Translations under genes and position numbers: made by a program | In this document: piece by piece, positions 17,232 through 26,494 of the stretch | Position numbering within the stretch: the first letter of the stretch is position 1 | Layout of the letters: every line of letters starts with the position of its first letter | Assembly: GCF_029051645.1 (NCBI RefSeq) | Contig: NZ_JAACFS010000049.1 | Span: forward strand, 1-42,393 | Origin: Bradyrhizobium sp. CSA112 | GTDB taxonomy: Bacteria; Pseudomonadota; Alphaproteobacteria; Rhizobiales; Xanthobacteraceae | DNA: 42,393 bases | Reading direction: 5' to 3' | Notes under the pieces: generated by a model | Database searches by the model: none | The model's input: the letters and a program-made list of their open reading frames with translations, nothing else | Told to the model about the DNA's origin: nothing

Positions 17232-18020
17232 TTAACGCATCAGGCGCCGGCGAAACAGCGCGATCGAGAGGAAGAACGGCAGCACCGCGTACATGCACAG
17301 TGCACCGATATGCAGGCCGATGCCGCCGGCCGGGAGCCCAAGCATCACTGGGCGGATGAGGTCGACCGAATGTGCCAGCGGCAATAAACCTGCCACGCGC
17401 TGAAATGCGCTGGGCATCTGGCTCACCGGAAAGACTGCGCCGCACAGGAACACCATGGGTGTGACGACGAGCGTCTGGTAAAACACGAAATAATCGTAGC
17501 TGGGCGCAAGGGATACGACGACCATCGCTAGGCTCGCGAAGACGAAGCCAGTGATTGCGATTGCTGGTATCGAATAGAGGATGGATGCCCACGCAGCGTA
17601 GCCCAGGGTCGCGGCAACCACTGCAATTGCCGTTCCGGCCAGAACGGCTTTGGTGGCTGCCCAAGCCAATTCACCGAGAACGATGTCGCCGAGCGTGAGC
17701 TGTGTGCACAGGATTGCTTCCCAAGTGCGCTGAGCACGCATGCGGGCGAACGCCGCATACATTGTTTCGAAGGTGGCGGCGGTCATGGCGCTAGTCGCGA
17801 CCATCCCACCAGCCAGAAACGCGATGTATGAAGTGCCATCAATGAGTCCCACAATTATTCCAAGGCCAAAGCCGAGGCCAAACAGATTAGTCATGGGATC
17901 GGCGAGATTCCCGAGAACCGATGCAAGCGCGACTTTCCTCCACGCCAGAAAGTTGCGACGCCATACAGCGACCCAGTTGTACGCGTTGGCGGGCATGACG
18001 GCAGCGTAACCTTCACGCAT
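17232..18020 (-). CDS. nodJ: NodJ, ABC-2 permease for Nod-factor export
   Basis: A 262-aa inner-membrane protein with about six hydrophobic helices (such as LFGLGFGLGIIVGLIDG, AITGFVFASLAMVVVSLAP and LVVTPMVFLCGAVFPVSQMP) in the ABC-2 arrangement. With NodI it forms the exporter for lipo-chitooligosaccharides. It begins three bases after the nodI stop, so the two are translated together. Confidence 0.94.
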   Translation of the reverse strand: MREGYAAVMPANAYNWVAVWRRNFLAWRKVALASVLGNLADPMTNLFGLGFGLGIIVGLIDGTSYIAFLAGGMVATSAMTAATFETMYAAFARMRAQRTWEAILCTQLTLGDIVLGELAWAATKAVLAGTAIAVVAATLGYAAWASILYSIPAIAITGFVFASLAMVVVSLAPSYDYFVFYQTLVVTPMVFLCGAVFPVSQMPSAFQRVAGLLPLAHSVDLIRPVMLGLPAGGIGLHIGALCMYAVLPFFLSIALFRRRLMR

Positions 18021-18023
18021 CGT

Positions 18024-18938
18024 TCATCTCTCCATTTCCCGCCCGGTCAGCCGCAAAAAGACATCCTCGAGATTCGCAGGACGCTGCAGAAGGCGTAGAC
18101 CTGCGCGCCCGCGCAGCTGCACGAGTACCTGCTCTGGATCTGGCGCATAGCAAAAAAGCGTCTCGCCGCTCACTTCGATATGCCGCGCATACGGCCTGAT
18201 CAGAGAAGATAGCTCGTGCGGATTGCCGCCATAGATCTCGATCACTTGGCAACCGATCTGCTCATCGATCAACGCGCGAGGCTCGCCTTCTGCGATCTTG
18301 CGTCCTGCCTCAAGCACGCACAGCCGATCGCACAACCGCTCGGCCTCTTCCATGAAGTGGGTGGTCAAGAGAATCGTCTTGCCGCGCGCCAGCAGCAATC
18401 GCAGGCGTTCCCAGATTAGGTGGCGCGCGTGCGGATCTAGACCGGTGGTCGGCTCGTCCATCACCAGCAGATGTGGGTCGTTGATCAGCGCACGCGCCAG
18501 CGTCAGCCGCCGCTTCATGCCGCCGGATAGTTCGGCGACGCGAGCATCGGCCTTGCTCTCCAGGCGAGCGAACTCGAGCAGTTCTGGCACAACTGCTTCG
18601 ACCTCGCGTGCGCTCATGTTGAAGTAGCGCCCAAATACCAGCAGGTTCTCGCGGACGGTGAATTCCAGTTCGAGATTGTCGAACTGCGGCACCACGCCGA
18701 TGCGCGCGCGTGCCAGGCGGGCACGCGCCGGTACGGGCTCGCCGAGCACGGTCATCTTGCCGGTGTCCGGCGCTACCATGCCGAGAACCATACGCGCAAT
18801 CGTGCTTTTTCCCGCCCCGTTTGGTCCGAGGAGGCCAAAGCACTCTCCCGACGCGACAGCAAAGGACAGCCCATCGACGACGATTTTGTCGCCATACGAC
18901 TTCCTTACGCAGGTAAGGTCGATTGCTACGGTGGACAT
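18024..18938 (-). CDS. nodI: NodI, ABC transporter ATPase for Nod-factor export
   Basis: The 304-aa ATPase has Walker A GLLGPNGAGKST, the signature VAELSGGMKRRLTLARAL, Walker B LLVMDEPTTGLDPHAR and a switch His in LTTHFMEE. It powers NodJ. It starts nine bases past the nodU stop; the ribosome site is weak, so translation may depend on coupling to nodU. Confidence 0.95.
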   Translation of the reverse strand: MSTVAIDLTCVRKSYGDKIVVDGLSFAVASGECFGLLGPNGAGKSTIARMVLGMVAPDTGKMTVLGEPVPARARLARARIGVVPQFDNLELEFTVRENLLVFGRYFNMSAREVEAVVPELLEFARLESKADARVAELSGGMKRRLTLARALINDPHLLVMDEPTTGLDPHARHLIWERLRLLLARGKTILLTTHFMEEAERLCDRLCVLEAGRKIAEGEPRALIDEQIGCQVIEIYGGNPHELSSLIRPYARHIEVSGETLFCYAPDPEQVLVQLRGRAGLRLLQRPANLEDVFLRLTGREMER

Positions 18939-18947
18939 ATGTTCATC

Positions 18948-20657
18948 TTAGACTGAAAGAAGGCGTTCGGCCGGCGATCGCTCACTTACGACCGTTTTGG
19001 TCCACAGCAGGCCATCGCACCATATGTGTTCAACGCGTCCCCACTGGCAGGCTGCTGCGGCATCCGGAAAAAACCCACGTCCATGGTGGTTGGCACTCGT
19101 ATTGCAAAGCAGCGGAATGCCCGTGAGTTCTTCATATTCGACGAGGAGCTCCGCGATTTTGTGCGGAGAGGTTCTGGGAACGGTCTGCAATCGCGCAGAT
19201 CCGTCGAGATGTATAATAGCGGGGACTTTGTTCCACCATTCTGCCCGTGTCTGGTGATCGAAAAGCATGTAAGGATCCGGCGTCCCGGGGCTGAAAATTT
19301 CCGGCGCACGATCCTCCAGGCAAATCGGCGCGACTGGCCGAAAGAGTTCGCGGAGCTTAATGTCGTTGAGATGATCCTTCATTGCCGGCGAAGTCGCGGC
19401 TGCCAGAATGCTTCTGCCACCCAATGCTCGTGGTCCAAGCTCCGCGCGACCGGCGAGGAAAATTACGGGCTTGTTGCTCGAGAGGATGGTCGCAAGTTCA
19501 CGCATACTACATGGCACAGCGTTCCATTCGGACGACACATCGCTGCGTATCAGGGCCGGGCCACTGTAGACCGACCATTGCAGCGGCACGAAGCCCTTGT
19601 CCGCCGCCATGGCGGAGCAAGCGGCACCGATTGCCGAGCCGCTGTCATTCGGAAAGGGCGGCACCCACACATCATCGAACAGGCCGGTCGCACGTAGTGC
19701 ACTGTTCCATTTGATATTGAGACCGCAGCCACCGGCTATGCACAAATTGCGTGGTCCCGGAGAACACGAATGCCGCTCCAAAGCAATGGCCATTTGGCGT
19801 ATAAGGAGACGCTCGAGGAAACAATGAAACGATGCAAGTACATCTTCGGGCAGCTTGTCCTTCAATCGGAGCGCGCTCGCGTCGAAGAAGTCGTGCATAG
19901 CCTCAAGTGAGGCCTCCTCGCTATTGACCTCCGCACGGTGACGACGAGCATGCTCCATGTCGGCCGCAAAGCGCTCCTCGTAGAGCTCCTGAAACACCGC
20001 CACGATGTCTTCATTAACAGACCCGAGCGCGATATAGGCCATCAGCTTGCCGGCAACACCTAGATCCCAGCTGGTACGGCTCGCCTGCCTATAAGGTCCG
20101 AAGTGATGGCCCGCGACAGCGTAAGCATGGCCTATGATCGGAAACAGGCATTCGATGAACCGCGCGCCGCGGGGTTCTACGTAGTAGAGACGTGGAAAGA
20201 TGCAGCCGTCCCATACCAGGCAGAAGGCGGGTTGTCCGGCTTTGGCAAAAGGGCTCGTGCAGTAGGCGGAGGCCACATGGCCTGTGACGTGCGGATAGCT
20301 TTTATAAGGAAAGACCCTGCCGTCGAGCATCAGGTTAAAGCCGTCGCGCGAAGTGAGAAGGCCGCGGACATTCCGTTCAACATACGGCGCCCCTTTGAGA
20401 GTGATAGGTGTCACCCCGCTGAGGACCTGGAATTGCGACTCGACCTCCCCGTCCCAGCCGTCGATGACGAACTGATCAACATCCTGCGGATCCAGACCAT
20501 GCTCCGCCAAAGCGACAACAACTGCGTCAAGATTGTCGATGGGTTGATACCGCGGATTGTTGCCCCGTTTCTCCTGCTCGACGCAAAAGACCAGCCGTCC
20601 ATCCTCCACAAGAGCGATCGCCCCGTCATGCGTCAGCTTGATGCCGCAGATGCGCAT
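18948..20657 (-). CDS. nodU: NodU, Nod-factor 6-O-carbamoyltransferase
   Basis: A 569-aa NodU, the normal family length. It starts MRICGIKLTHDGAIALVEDG and has the metal-site region HVTGHVASAYC, LCIAGGCGLNIKWNSAL, AGRAELGPRALGGRSILA and the C-terminal ETxIP-like GIPLLCNTSANHHGRGFFPD. It transfers carbamoyl from carbamoyl phosphate to O-6 of the terminal glucosamine. GGAG five bases before the ATG supports the start; nodS ends 12 bases upstream. Confidence 0.95.
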   Translation of the reverse strand: MRICGIKLTHDGAIALVEDGRLVFCVEQEKRGNNPRYQPIDNLDAVVVALAEHGLDPQDVDQFVIDGWDGEVESQFQVLSGVTPITLKGAPYVERNVRGLLTSRDGFNLMLDGRVFPYKSYPHVTGHVASAYCTSPFAKAGQPAFCLVWDGCIFPRLYYVEPRGARFIECLFPIIGHAYAVAGHHFGPYRQASRTSWDLGVAGKLMAYIALGSVNEDIVAVFQELYEERFAADMEHARRHRAEVNSEEASLEAMHDFFDASALRLKDKLPEDVLASFHCFLERLLIRQMAIALERHSCSPGPRNLCIAGGCGLNIKWNSALRATGLFDDVWVPPFPNDSGSAIGAACSAMAADKGFVPLQWSVYSGPALIRSDVSSEWNAVPCSMRELATILSSNKPVIFLAGRAELGPRALGGRSILAAATSPAMKDHLNDIKLRELFRPVAPICLEDRAPEIFSPGTPDPYMLFDHQTRAEWWNKVPAIIHLDGSARLQTVPRTSPHKIAELLVEYEELTGIPLLCNTSANHHGRGFFPDAAAACQWGRVEHIWCDGLLWTKTVVSERSPAERLLSV

Positions 20658-20669
20658 AGTATCTCCATC

Positions 20670-21299
20670 TCAAGGTCGGCAATTGGATTTAATCGAAACT
20701 CGAACCGGATTCCGAAAGTAGACGAGCAAGCAGTCTTCGTTAGCCGACTCACCCTGGCACTGTACGCACTCGACCTCGATCAACGTTTCATTGAGCATGG
20801 TAATGACCGCCTCGGCACCAGCAGGGTGCCCCCAACGAGTGCAGGCGGCATCACGCGCCGATCCAAAGACCAGATGCCCACCTGGCGCAAGCATCTGCAC
20901 CAGATTGCGGATGGCCGCGCGGATCTCAGTTATGTCTTCGAGGTAATAGAGAACTTCCGCCACGACGATCAGATCGAACAGCTCTGGGGTCGAGAACTGT
21001 TGAATGTCGGAAGCTATCCACGTGATGTGCGACCACCTCTTCGTCCGTTGGCACGCTCGACCGATCGCTCGCGGCATAACATCGACCACTGTGAGCCGTT
21101 TGCAGTGGGGTGCCAGCTTTTCTGTGAATGCGCCGGCTGCGCACCCGACTTCGAGAGCATGTGTAATAACCCCTTGTGAAAGCGACAGCCGGAGCATTTG
21201 CGTGTGACGCTCCCGCTCGAACGGATTGCCGTCGAGCCGCCACGGATCGTCGGTCGCCAATTCGAGATCTAACGATTGATATTTCATTTTCTCGCTCAC
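20670..21299 (-). CDS. nodS: NodS, S-adenosylmethionine N-methyltransferase
   Basis: A 209-aa class I methyltransferase with SAM motif I HALEVGCAAGAF, motif II-like LTVVDVMPRAIG and LVQMLAPGGHLVFGSARD. NodS methylates the free amino group of the de-N-acetylated oligosaccharide made by NodC and NodB, before NodA acylates it. The start is a GTG at 21299 or the in-frame ATG four codons later; neither has a strong ribosome site. It follows nodC by 25 bases. Confidence 0.93.
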   Translation of the reverse strand: MSEKMKYQSLDLELATDDPWRLDGNPFERERHTQMLRLSLSQGVITHALEVGCAAGAFTEKLAPHCKRLTVVDVMPRAIGRACQRTKRWSHITWIASDIQQFSTPELFDLIVVAEVLYYLEDITEIRAAIRNLVQMLAPGGHLVFGSARDAACTRWGHPAGAEAVITMLNETLIEVECVQCQGESANEDCLLVYFRNPVRVSIKSNCRP

Positions 21300-21324
21300 G
21301 ACTTGTGCACCTACCCGTTCAAAG

Positions 21325-22680
21325 TCACTCGCCGCTGCAAATACTGTTCGACGTTACGAACCTCGAAGAACGGCGGGAAAGATCCTTCCTGCGATTTGAC
21401 CCAGCAATGGCCGAACCTCCTTCAGCGTTTGGTCCGGCGAGCGGGTTTGGGATGACGACCTGTCTTTCACTCTCGTTTGGTAATTTTGCAGACTCGCGTG
21501 ACAGCCAATCGCTGTTGCTCAATGTACACAATGCATAGGCTTTCACGGGCAGTAAGAGAAAGATGTTGATGAGTGTGTGCAGAGAAAAGCCGAGAAATCG
21601 AAGTTCGCGAGCACGAAATGCTGCGACGCTGCAGCGAACCACGGTCATTGATGCGATAATCAGTCCTGTCCACCACGGTACTGTGGCTGTGAGTGCGAGC
21701 TGCGCGAGCGCCGCTATCGATGACAGGGCGAGAAGTAGCGGGCCGAGATTCTGTCCGACTACATCTAGCGTGAGATAGCGATCAAGTTCGGGCAACAGGC
21801 GCAGCGCAAGGAAGGTGTCACGGAAAGTGCTCCGCGCCCAACGCAGTTGTTGGCGCAAATATGGCCCTAGCCTATCCGGAACCACTGTTGCCGCGACGGC
21901 GTCGGGAACGTACTCCGTTTGAAAACCTGCTTTCAACATGAGGATCGTGAGGTGGCGATCCTCACCGAAGTCGCTTGGCTTTCCCCGAAAAAACTGCGTC
22001 TCGTACTGATCTAGCAGCAAAAGGAGCGCGGAACGGCGGTACATGGCACATGGGCCGCAGCAGCACATAACGGCGCCGAAGCGGGCCTGTGCCGCGCGCT
22101 CCTCGTTGCAAGCCAACCAGTACTCCATGTCGATCAGCCGGGTTAACCAGGTGTCGTTTCGGTTGCTCGCCGTCAACTGACCCATGGCCGCCCCGATCGC
22201 TGGATCCTGCATCTTTCGTGCAAGTTTCGTGACTACATCGGCGGCGAGTATCGTGTCCGAATCGACGTTGAGCACCAAATCTCCAGACGACCCGCGTATC
22301 GCGGCGATCTGCGCCTTCCGTTTTCCGACGTTCTTGCCCAGCAGAATAAAGCTGAACCTCGGGTCGTCAGCGTAGGCGTCGTGAACGGGTGCTACAGCGT
22401 CGAGATTTCCGGAACCGTCGTCAACTACATAGACCTGCAGTTTCCCGGCATAGTCTTGGCTTGCAATGGATCTCAGACACGCCGATAGCGTGCGCGGGTC
22501 CTCGTTGAAGCAGGGGACCATGACATCCACGCTCGGCAAAGCGCCGGAGACGGCCACGTCGTCCGAGGCCGATGATACGTTTGTCGGCAGAGCATAAAGC
22601 ACCTGCGCGCTTCGATAGAAGGTCGAGAGCAGCGCATACAATGAGATAGCGACTGTGCTGGTCGTGGCAAGAAGATTCAT
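21325..22680 (-). CDS. nodC: NodC, N-acetylglucosaminyltransferase
   Basis: A 451-aa family 2 glycosyltransferase that polymerises the chitin backbone. It has an N-terminal membrane helix (MNLLATTSTVAISLYALLST), VDVMVPCFNEDPRTL, VNVDSDTILAADV with the DxD motif, PSDFGEDRHLTILML with the base-type Asp, and QQLRWARSTFRD, the QxxRW signature of processive enzymes. C-terminal helices follow, ending LLPVKAYALCTLSNSDWL. The start at 22680 matches the usual Bradyrhizobium NodC N-terminus; the frame is open 20 codons further, but that would run into nodB. A 45-base copy of its C-terminal coding region occurs upstream of nodD2. Confidence 0.95.
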   Translation of the reverse strand: MNLLATTSTVAISLYALLSTFYRSAQVLYALPTNVSSASDDVAVSGALPSVDVMVPCFNEDPRTLSACLRSIASQDYAGKLQVYVVDDGSGNLDAVAPVHDAYADDPRFSFILLGKNVGKRKAQIAAIRGSSGDLVLNVDSDTILAADVVTKLARKMQDPAIGAAMGQLTASNRNDTWLTRLIDMEYWLACNEERAAQARFGAVMCCCGPCAMYRRSALLLLLDQYETQFFRGKPSDFGEDRHLTILMLKAGFQTEYVPDAVAATVVPDRLGPYLRQQLRWARSTFRDTFLALRLLPELDRYLTLDVVGQNLGPLLLALSSIAALAQLALTATVPWWTGLIIASMTVVRCSVAAFRARELRFLGFSLHTLINIFLLLPVKAYALCTLSNSDWLSRESAKLPNESERQVVIPNPLAGPNAEGGSAIAGSNRRKDLSRRSSRFVTSNSICSGE

Positions 22681-22696
22681 TGGTGTGTCTATTTGT

Positions 22697-23356
22697 TCAG
22701 TGAGGTTGAGGAAGCGAGCGGATTGAGAACCCGCGGCCATGCAATGCTGGAATCAGGCGCGAAAGTGCCAAGACGGTCTGGTCGCGCACACGAGCATGAG
22801 TGGCCCGTCCCAACTCCTCGGGAGGACATCCATCGTGTAAGAGCACGATTGCACCCGGGCGGACAGAGGCCAGCACAGCGTCGACAATCGCGTTAACACC
22901 GGGACGAGACCAGTCTCGCGGATCTACCGACCAGTGCAGGGCGGCCAATCCAGCCCTCGCCGACGTAGTGAGCACCTCTTCGCTCCACATACCATAAGGT
23001 GCCCGCATATGCCGCAGAGCGGCCTGGGGGCAGGCCATTTTGATGACCCTGCTCGCGGTTAGTATTTCATACTGCACTTCCGTGAGTTTGCATCTGGACA
23101 GGTCCGGATGCGTCATCGTGTGGTTTGCGACCTCGTGCCCTTCTGCGATCATTCGTCGGATTAGTTTCGGCTGGTCCGCCGCGTACGCGCCGATGACGAA
23201 GAACGTTGCGGGCACTCGGTGTTCCGCGAGCACATCCAGGACATCCGGCGTGCAGAGTGGATCGGGACCGTCGTCAAACGTCAGATAGACGCCGCGACTT
23301 TCCGTGCGGTCAGCGTACTCGCTGCGCGCTTCGCATAAGCGGTCGAGGTATGTCAC
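22697..23356 (-). CDS. nodB: NodB, chitooligosaccharide deacetylase
   Basis: A 219-aa family 4 carbohydrate esterase with motif 1 GVYLTFDDGPDP (catalytic Asp pair), the metal-binding motif 2 ANHTMTHPDLS, motif 3 LRHMRAPYGMWS, and IVLLHDGCP. It removes the acetyl group at the non-reducing end so that NodS and NodA can act. Its ATG overlaps the nodA stop by four bases (ATGA). Confidence 0.96.
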   Translation of the reverse strand: MTYLDRLCEARSEYADRTESRGVYLTFDDGPDPLCTPDVLDVLAEHRVPATFFVIGAYAADQPKLIRRMIAEGHEVANHTMTHPDLSRCKLTEVQYEILTASRVIKMACPQAALRHMRAPYGMWSEEVLTTSARAGLAALHWSVDPRDWSRPGVNAIVDAVLASVRPGAIVLLHDGCPPEELGRATHARVRDQTVLALSRLIPALHGRGFSIRSLPQPH

Positions 23357-23985
23357 AGCTCTGGCCCGTTCCGATCAATCACCGTACCAGTCGGCCACTC
23401 GCTGATCGGCCGTCCAATCGGCAGAACCAGGACAAGCACGTCCTCAACGCGCGTGGGCGATAACTTCAGATACACATCCGGAAGGGTGGACCGCACGCTA
23501 ACCCCAGAGATAATGGTCGCCAGTCCGCGGCGGGCCAGCAACCTTGTAAGGTGTTCCTTCAGCGCATGCCGAACCGTACCGAAACCGAATGGAACGCCAA
23601 GCTTCTGCAGTACTGGATACATCACGCGCATTGAGTGGGTGATTCCGAGTCCTTCAAGATCCGGACGTACCCCGTACAATCCTAGCTCGGCCACTAGTAG
23701 ATCGACGTCTCCGACCTTGATGAAGCGGCGTAGCGCGCCGATATGAGCCGCTACGCCGCGTGCGTCGTAGCCGATTGCACGGAGCTCAGGTCTCGCGCCG
23801 GCCCAACTTCGATGGCCTTCGAATGGTTTGGCATTGAATGCCCCGGTGGGACCATAGGTCTTTCGGAAGAAGTCGGAGAGTTCGATATGGTCGGCGAGGC
23901 GCATTTCATTTTCCCAGGCCACTCTCCACCGCACCGGAGAGCGCATGGAGATATCTGCCGTAGAGCTTGATACGACAATATTCAT
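23353..23985 (-). CDS. nodA: NodA, Nod-factor acyltransferase
   Basis: A 210-aa NodA, exactly the family length. Conserved stretches are FFRKTYGPTGAFNAKPFEG, HRSWAGARPELRAIGYDARG, VDLLVAELGLYGVRPDLEG and the C-terminal IDRNGPEL. It transfers a fatty acyl chain to the free amino group. GGGAG six bases before the ATG supports the start at 23985. The ATG also overlaps by ATGA the stop of the upstream receiver-like ORF, so the two are coupled. Confidence 0.96.
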   Translation of the reverse strand: MNIVVSSSTADISMRSPVRWRVAWENEMRLADHIELSDFFRKTYGPTGAFNAKPFEGHRSWAGARPELRAIGYDARGVAAHIGALRRFIKVGDVDLLVAELGLYGVRPDLEGLGITHSMRVMYPVLQKLGVPFGFGTVRHALKEHLTRLLARRGLATIISGVSVRSTLPDVYLKLSPTRVEDVLVLVLPIGRPISEWPTGTVIDRNGPEL

Positions 23986-24317
23986 GATTGTCTCCCATGC
24001 ACCGTCTGGCATTTGACGATGGACTTGGTGCACGCGAGCAGTTCACTATCGATGAATGGCTCCACCGGGGAATGGAAAACGCTGGTCTGGCATAGCTCGA
24101 GCCCGGCCACTCCGGGCCACTGAACATCCGCTATCAAGCAGGACGTGCTGAGAGGACGGCTGGATTTCAACAACTCATCTGCGCACTGGAAAGGGTCGGG
24201 ATTGTCGCCTGTCAAACAGAGTACGCCTGTCAGCGCTTCACGGACCGATGCATCGTTATCCACGACGGAGATTACGTCGAGCGCATGTGCCATTCGCACC
24301 AGATCTAACTCCTGCAT
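23982..24317 (-). CDS. Truncated response-regulator receiver ORF before nodA (nodY/nodK position)
   Basis: About 111 codons from ATG 24317. The text ISVVDNDASVREALTGVL, DELLKSSRPLSTSC, LIADVQWPGVAGLEL follows the N-terminal two thirds of a FixJ/NodW-like receiver, keeping the phospho-acceptor Asp (residue 64) but with Asn in the second acidic-pocket position. After GLELCQTS it jumps to SPVEPFIDSELLACTKSIVK, which resembles a receiver's last helix without the conserved Lys of the KPF motif; roughly 30 residues are missing between. It ends ATGA over the nodA start. The nod box lies about 400 bases upstream. NodY or NodK occupies this place in other Bradyrhizobium; whether they share this origin I cannot tell. 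Likely degenerate, but perhaps kept to deliver ribosomes to nodA. Confidence 0.55.
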   Translation of the reverse strand: MQELDLVRMAHALDVISVVDNDASVREALTGVLCLTGDNPDPFQCADELLKSSRPLSTSCLIADVQWPGVAGLELCQTSVFHSPVEPFIDSELLACTKSIVKCQTVHGRQS

Positions 24318-24732
24318 TTTCCGCACGATTTGACTGCTATGGACACGGGATACATTTGGCCGGGTCGCAAAGGCATTTGGCGCCTGCAATCGGCAGCTCC
24401 TGATTGGTTGCGACGTTAGAGCGAAGTGGAGGGCTGGATCAATTCTACAGAGGTAAACGCCCAATATAGAAATGCTTCGAGAAGCTATACGAACGTTTAC
24501 CGGTAGTGAGCGCCGACGCGACCTGCGGCACGCCTGTCGCGTCAAGACACTGCGATGCAGTTTGTACAACCCGTTGACAAATCTGGCTCCAATGGGCATG
24601 CGCTTCGATCGGCGCTCGGGGTGCAGCTGAGACTTTTTTCGCGGAGCCAGGGCAAAGACTGGTAAGCATTCCTGATATGCCTGAATTTTTTGTTTGTCCC
24701 GACCGACGGCTTTGCTATCCGCCATTCGGCAT
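24318..24732. other. Long nod operon leader
   Basis: The transcript from the nod box should run through about 415 bases before the receiver-like ORF. A minus-strand frame is open through it, continuous with the receiver ORF, starting inside the nod box or at 24725. Its residues look non-protein-like (Arg/Ser-rich) and it lacks a ribosome site. An upstream coding role cannot be excluded. Confidence 0.4.
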
Positions 24733-24779
24733 AATTGGTAAAATCGATTGTTTTTATTGAACTCATCCAAAGGATGGAT
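24733..24779 (-). promoter_or_regulatory. nod box driving the nodABCSUIJ-nolO-nodZ operon
   Basis: Read on the minus strand, it starts ATCCATCCTTTGGATGA, has the A-rich middle and ends AACAATCGATTTTACCAAT. This is the conserved 47-bp NodD-binding sequence with its ATCNNNNNNNNGAT-type dyads. It points towards nodA, and nodD1 starts 12 bases beyond its far end in the other direction, the classic divergent layout in which NodD1 also controls its own gene. Confidence 0.92.
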
Positions 24780-24790
24780 AACTCCACGCT

Positions 24791-25735
24791 ATGCGCTTCA
24801 AAGGCCTTGATCTAAATCTTCTCGTCGCGCTCGATGCTCTGATGACCGAGCGTAATCTCACCGCGGCGGCACGCAGCATCAACCTGAGCCAGCCGGCCAT
24901 GAGTGCGGCCGTCGCCCGGCTACGCGCCTATTTCCGCGATGAACTATTTACGATGAGGGGCCGGGAGCTTGTCCCAACACCGCGAGCGGAACGGCTCGCC
25001 GCGCCGATTCGCGAGACTCTGGTGCACATTCAGCTCTCCATTATTTCCCACGACACGTTCAACCCAGCCAAATCGGATCGCCGCTTCAGGATTCTCCTTT
25101 CCGATTTCATGACAGTCATTTTTTTTCGAAAGATCGTCGACCGTGTCGCGCGGGAAGCTCCCGCCATCCGGTTCGAATTTCTGCCATTTGTCGATGAGCC
25201 CGAAGAGCTTCTGCGGCGCGGCGAGGTCGACTTTCTTGTCATGCCGGAATTGTTCATGTCGAGCGCGCATCCTAAAGCGACACTGTTCGAGGAGACACTC
25301 GTGTGCGTAGGCTGCCGCACGAACAAGCAGCTGTCACGGCAGCTCTCGTTCGACAAATACATATCAATGGGACATGTTGCAGCGAAGTTCGGGCAGGCGC
25401 TGAGGCCCAATATTGAGGAATGGTTCTTGCTTGAGCACGGTCTTAAGAGGCGCATCGAGGTCGTTGTGCAGGGCTTTACCATGATCCCGCCGATGCTATC
25501 GGAGACTGAGCGTATAGCGACGATGCCCTCAAGGTTGGCCCAGCATTTTGCAAAGACAATGCCGCTGCTGATCGTCGAAACTCCACTTCCACTTCCCGCA
25601 TTCACCGAGGCCATCCAATGGCCCGCCCTCCACAATACTGATCCGGCAAGCATTTGGATGCGGCGGATAATATTGCAGGAGGCATCCCGCATGGCTTCTC
25701 CGCGCGAGACCCCCAGAAATCGCAGGCGCTGCTAG
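24791..25735 (+). CDS. nodD1: NodD1, LysR-type flavonoid-responsive activator
   Basis: A 314-aa LysR-family protein. The N-terminal winged helix-turn-helix reads LTAAARSINLSQPAMSAAVA, then RLRAYFRDELFTMRGRELVP; the ligand-binding half has FRILLSDFMTV and LVCVGCRTNKQL. NodD binds nod boxes and with host isoflavones activates nod genes. It faces away from the nod operon with the nod box in between. It is about 80 percent alike to the second copy at 26539 by eye. Confidence 0.95.
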   Translation: MRFKGLDLNLLVALDALMTERNLTAAARSINLSQPAMSAAVARLRAYFRDELFTMRGRELVPTPRAERLAAPIRETLVHIQLSIISHDTFNPAKSDRRFRILLSDFMTVIFFRKIVDRVAREAPAIRFEFLPFVDEPEELLRRGEVDFLVMPELFMSSAHPKATLFEETLVCVGCRTNKQLSRQLSFDKYISMGHVAAKFGQALRPNIEEWFLLEHGLKRRIEVVVQGFTMIPPMLSETERIATMPSRLAQHFAKTMPLLIVETPLPLPAFTEAIQWPALHNTDPASIWMRRIILQEASRMASPRETPRNRRRC

Positions 25736-26151
25736 GTTTTTACTCAAGGCGTCTTAACACCTGCTCTCGACATCAATCCAGATGCTTCAGGATGTGGTCG
25801 CTCGGGCCGATGTCGTTGTGCCGCAATGTCTCAGAGGCCCGCACTGCAAGAGGCACGTACGCCATATTCTACATGCAGAAGAACCCCTGCAACTCGATGT
25901 CAGCCGCAGCACGCCCGAATGGCGCACTTGATTTGCCGCTTGATCAAGTAGCGATTTGATCTTGCTTCTCGCGCCCGCCACCTGGCAGGCCCGCCGCAAG
26001 ATGTTCTTGGAACTAGGCAGAGAGCGCAGCGGAATGGCTTTCCGCGATTGCGGCGGGTTGCATTTGGCACCGGTGTCGGCGACGCGGCTCAGATAATGCG
26101 AGAGATGCATTTTGTCGGATGAAATGAGTTCAGCTACACAAATGAAATTGC
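25736..26151. other. nodD1 downstream stretch
   Basis: About 420 bases with no supported gene. A short dyad-rich run (TTGATTTGCCGCTTGATCAAG) lies near 25929-25950. It leads into a NolA-type promoter copy. Confidence 0.35.
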
Positions 26152-26182
26152 TTGAATCGCACACCGCGTCAGGTTGTAGGCT
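26152..26182 (+). promoter_or_regulatory. NolA-type MerR promoter, copy 1
   Basis: TTGAAT and TAGGCT are separated by exactly 19 bases, the over-long spacer typical of MerR-regulated promoters. The spacer holds CGTCAGGTTG, as in the nolA promoter at 29028. It lies in front of a degenerate nolA 5' end. Confidence 0.6.
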
Positions 26183-26262
26183 TACAAACGACGACCAACG
26201 CTAAGCCACGCGGGGGCGTCGATAGCGCATCTGCGGCGCTATTGGCGTAATGGTGCGCAACT
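26183..26262 (+). pseudogene. nolA: nolA 5' remnant
   Basis: Downstream of the promoter copy the sequence GGCGTCGATAGCGCAT parallels GGCGTCGATGGCGCAT at codons 9-14 of nolA, and the preceding CCACG also matches. The position of the nolA ATG is changed (ACG), and similarity fades within about 80 bases. I read it as what is left of a duplicated nolA after nodD1. Confidence 0.5.
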
Positions 26263-26494
26263 GCGCCCTACTCTCAACGGTTCATAGTGATCGATGTGGT
26301 GCTGCGAGCGATTGCTGAGCGCACCAAAGGCCCTACTTCAAGACCGCGGGCGACTTCCACGCCCGCTCGCATGCTCCGTTGCGCAACCAACATGCTTGCG
26401 ACCGAGTACGAGAGCCTTCTGTGCGATCGCGCGGTATCCCAAAACGAGCCTAGCTCGGGCGGGGGCGACTGGGACCTTCATAGAAGTAACCGTT

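Noticed and set aside
22681..22740. N-terminal extension of nodC by 20 residues
   Set aside because: It would overlap nodB, and the family N-terminus MxLLATTS begins at 22680.
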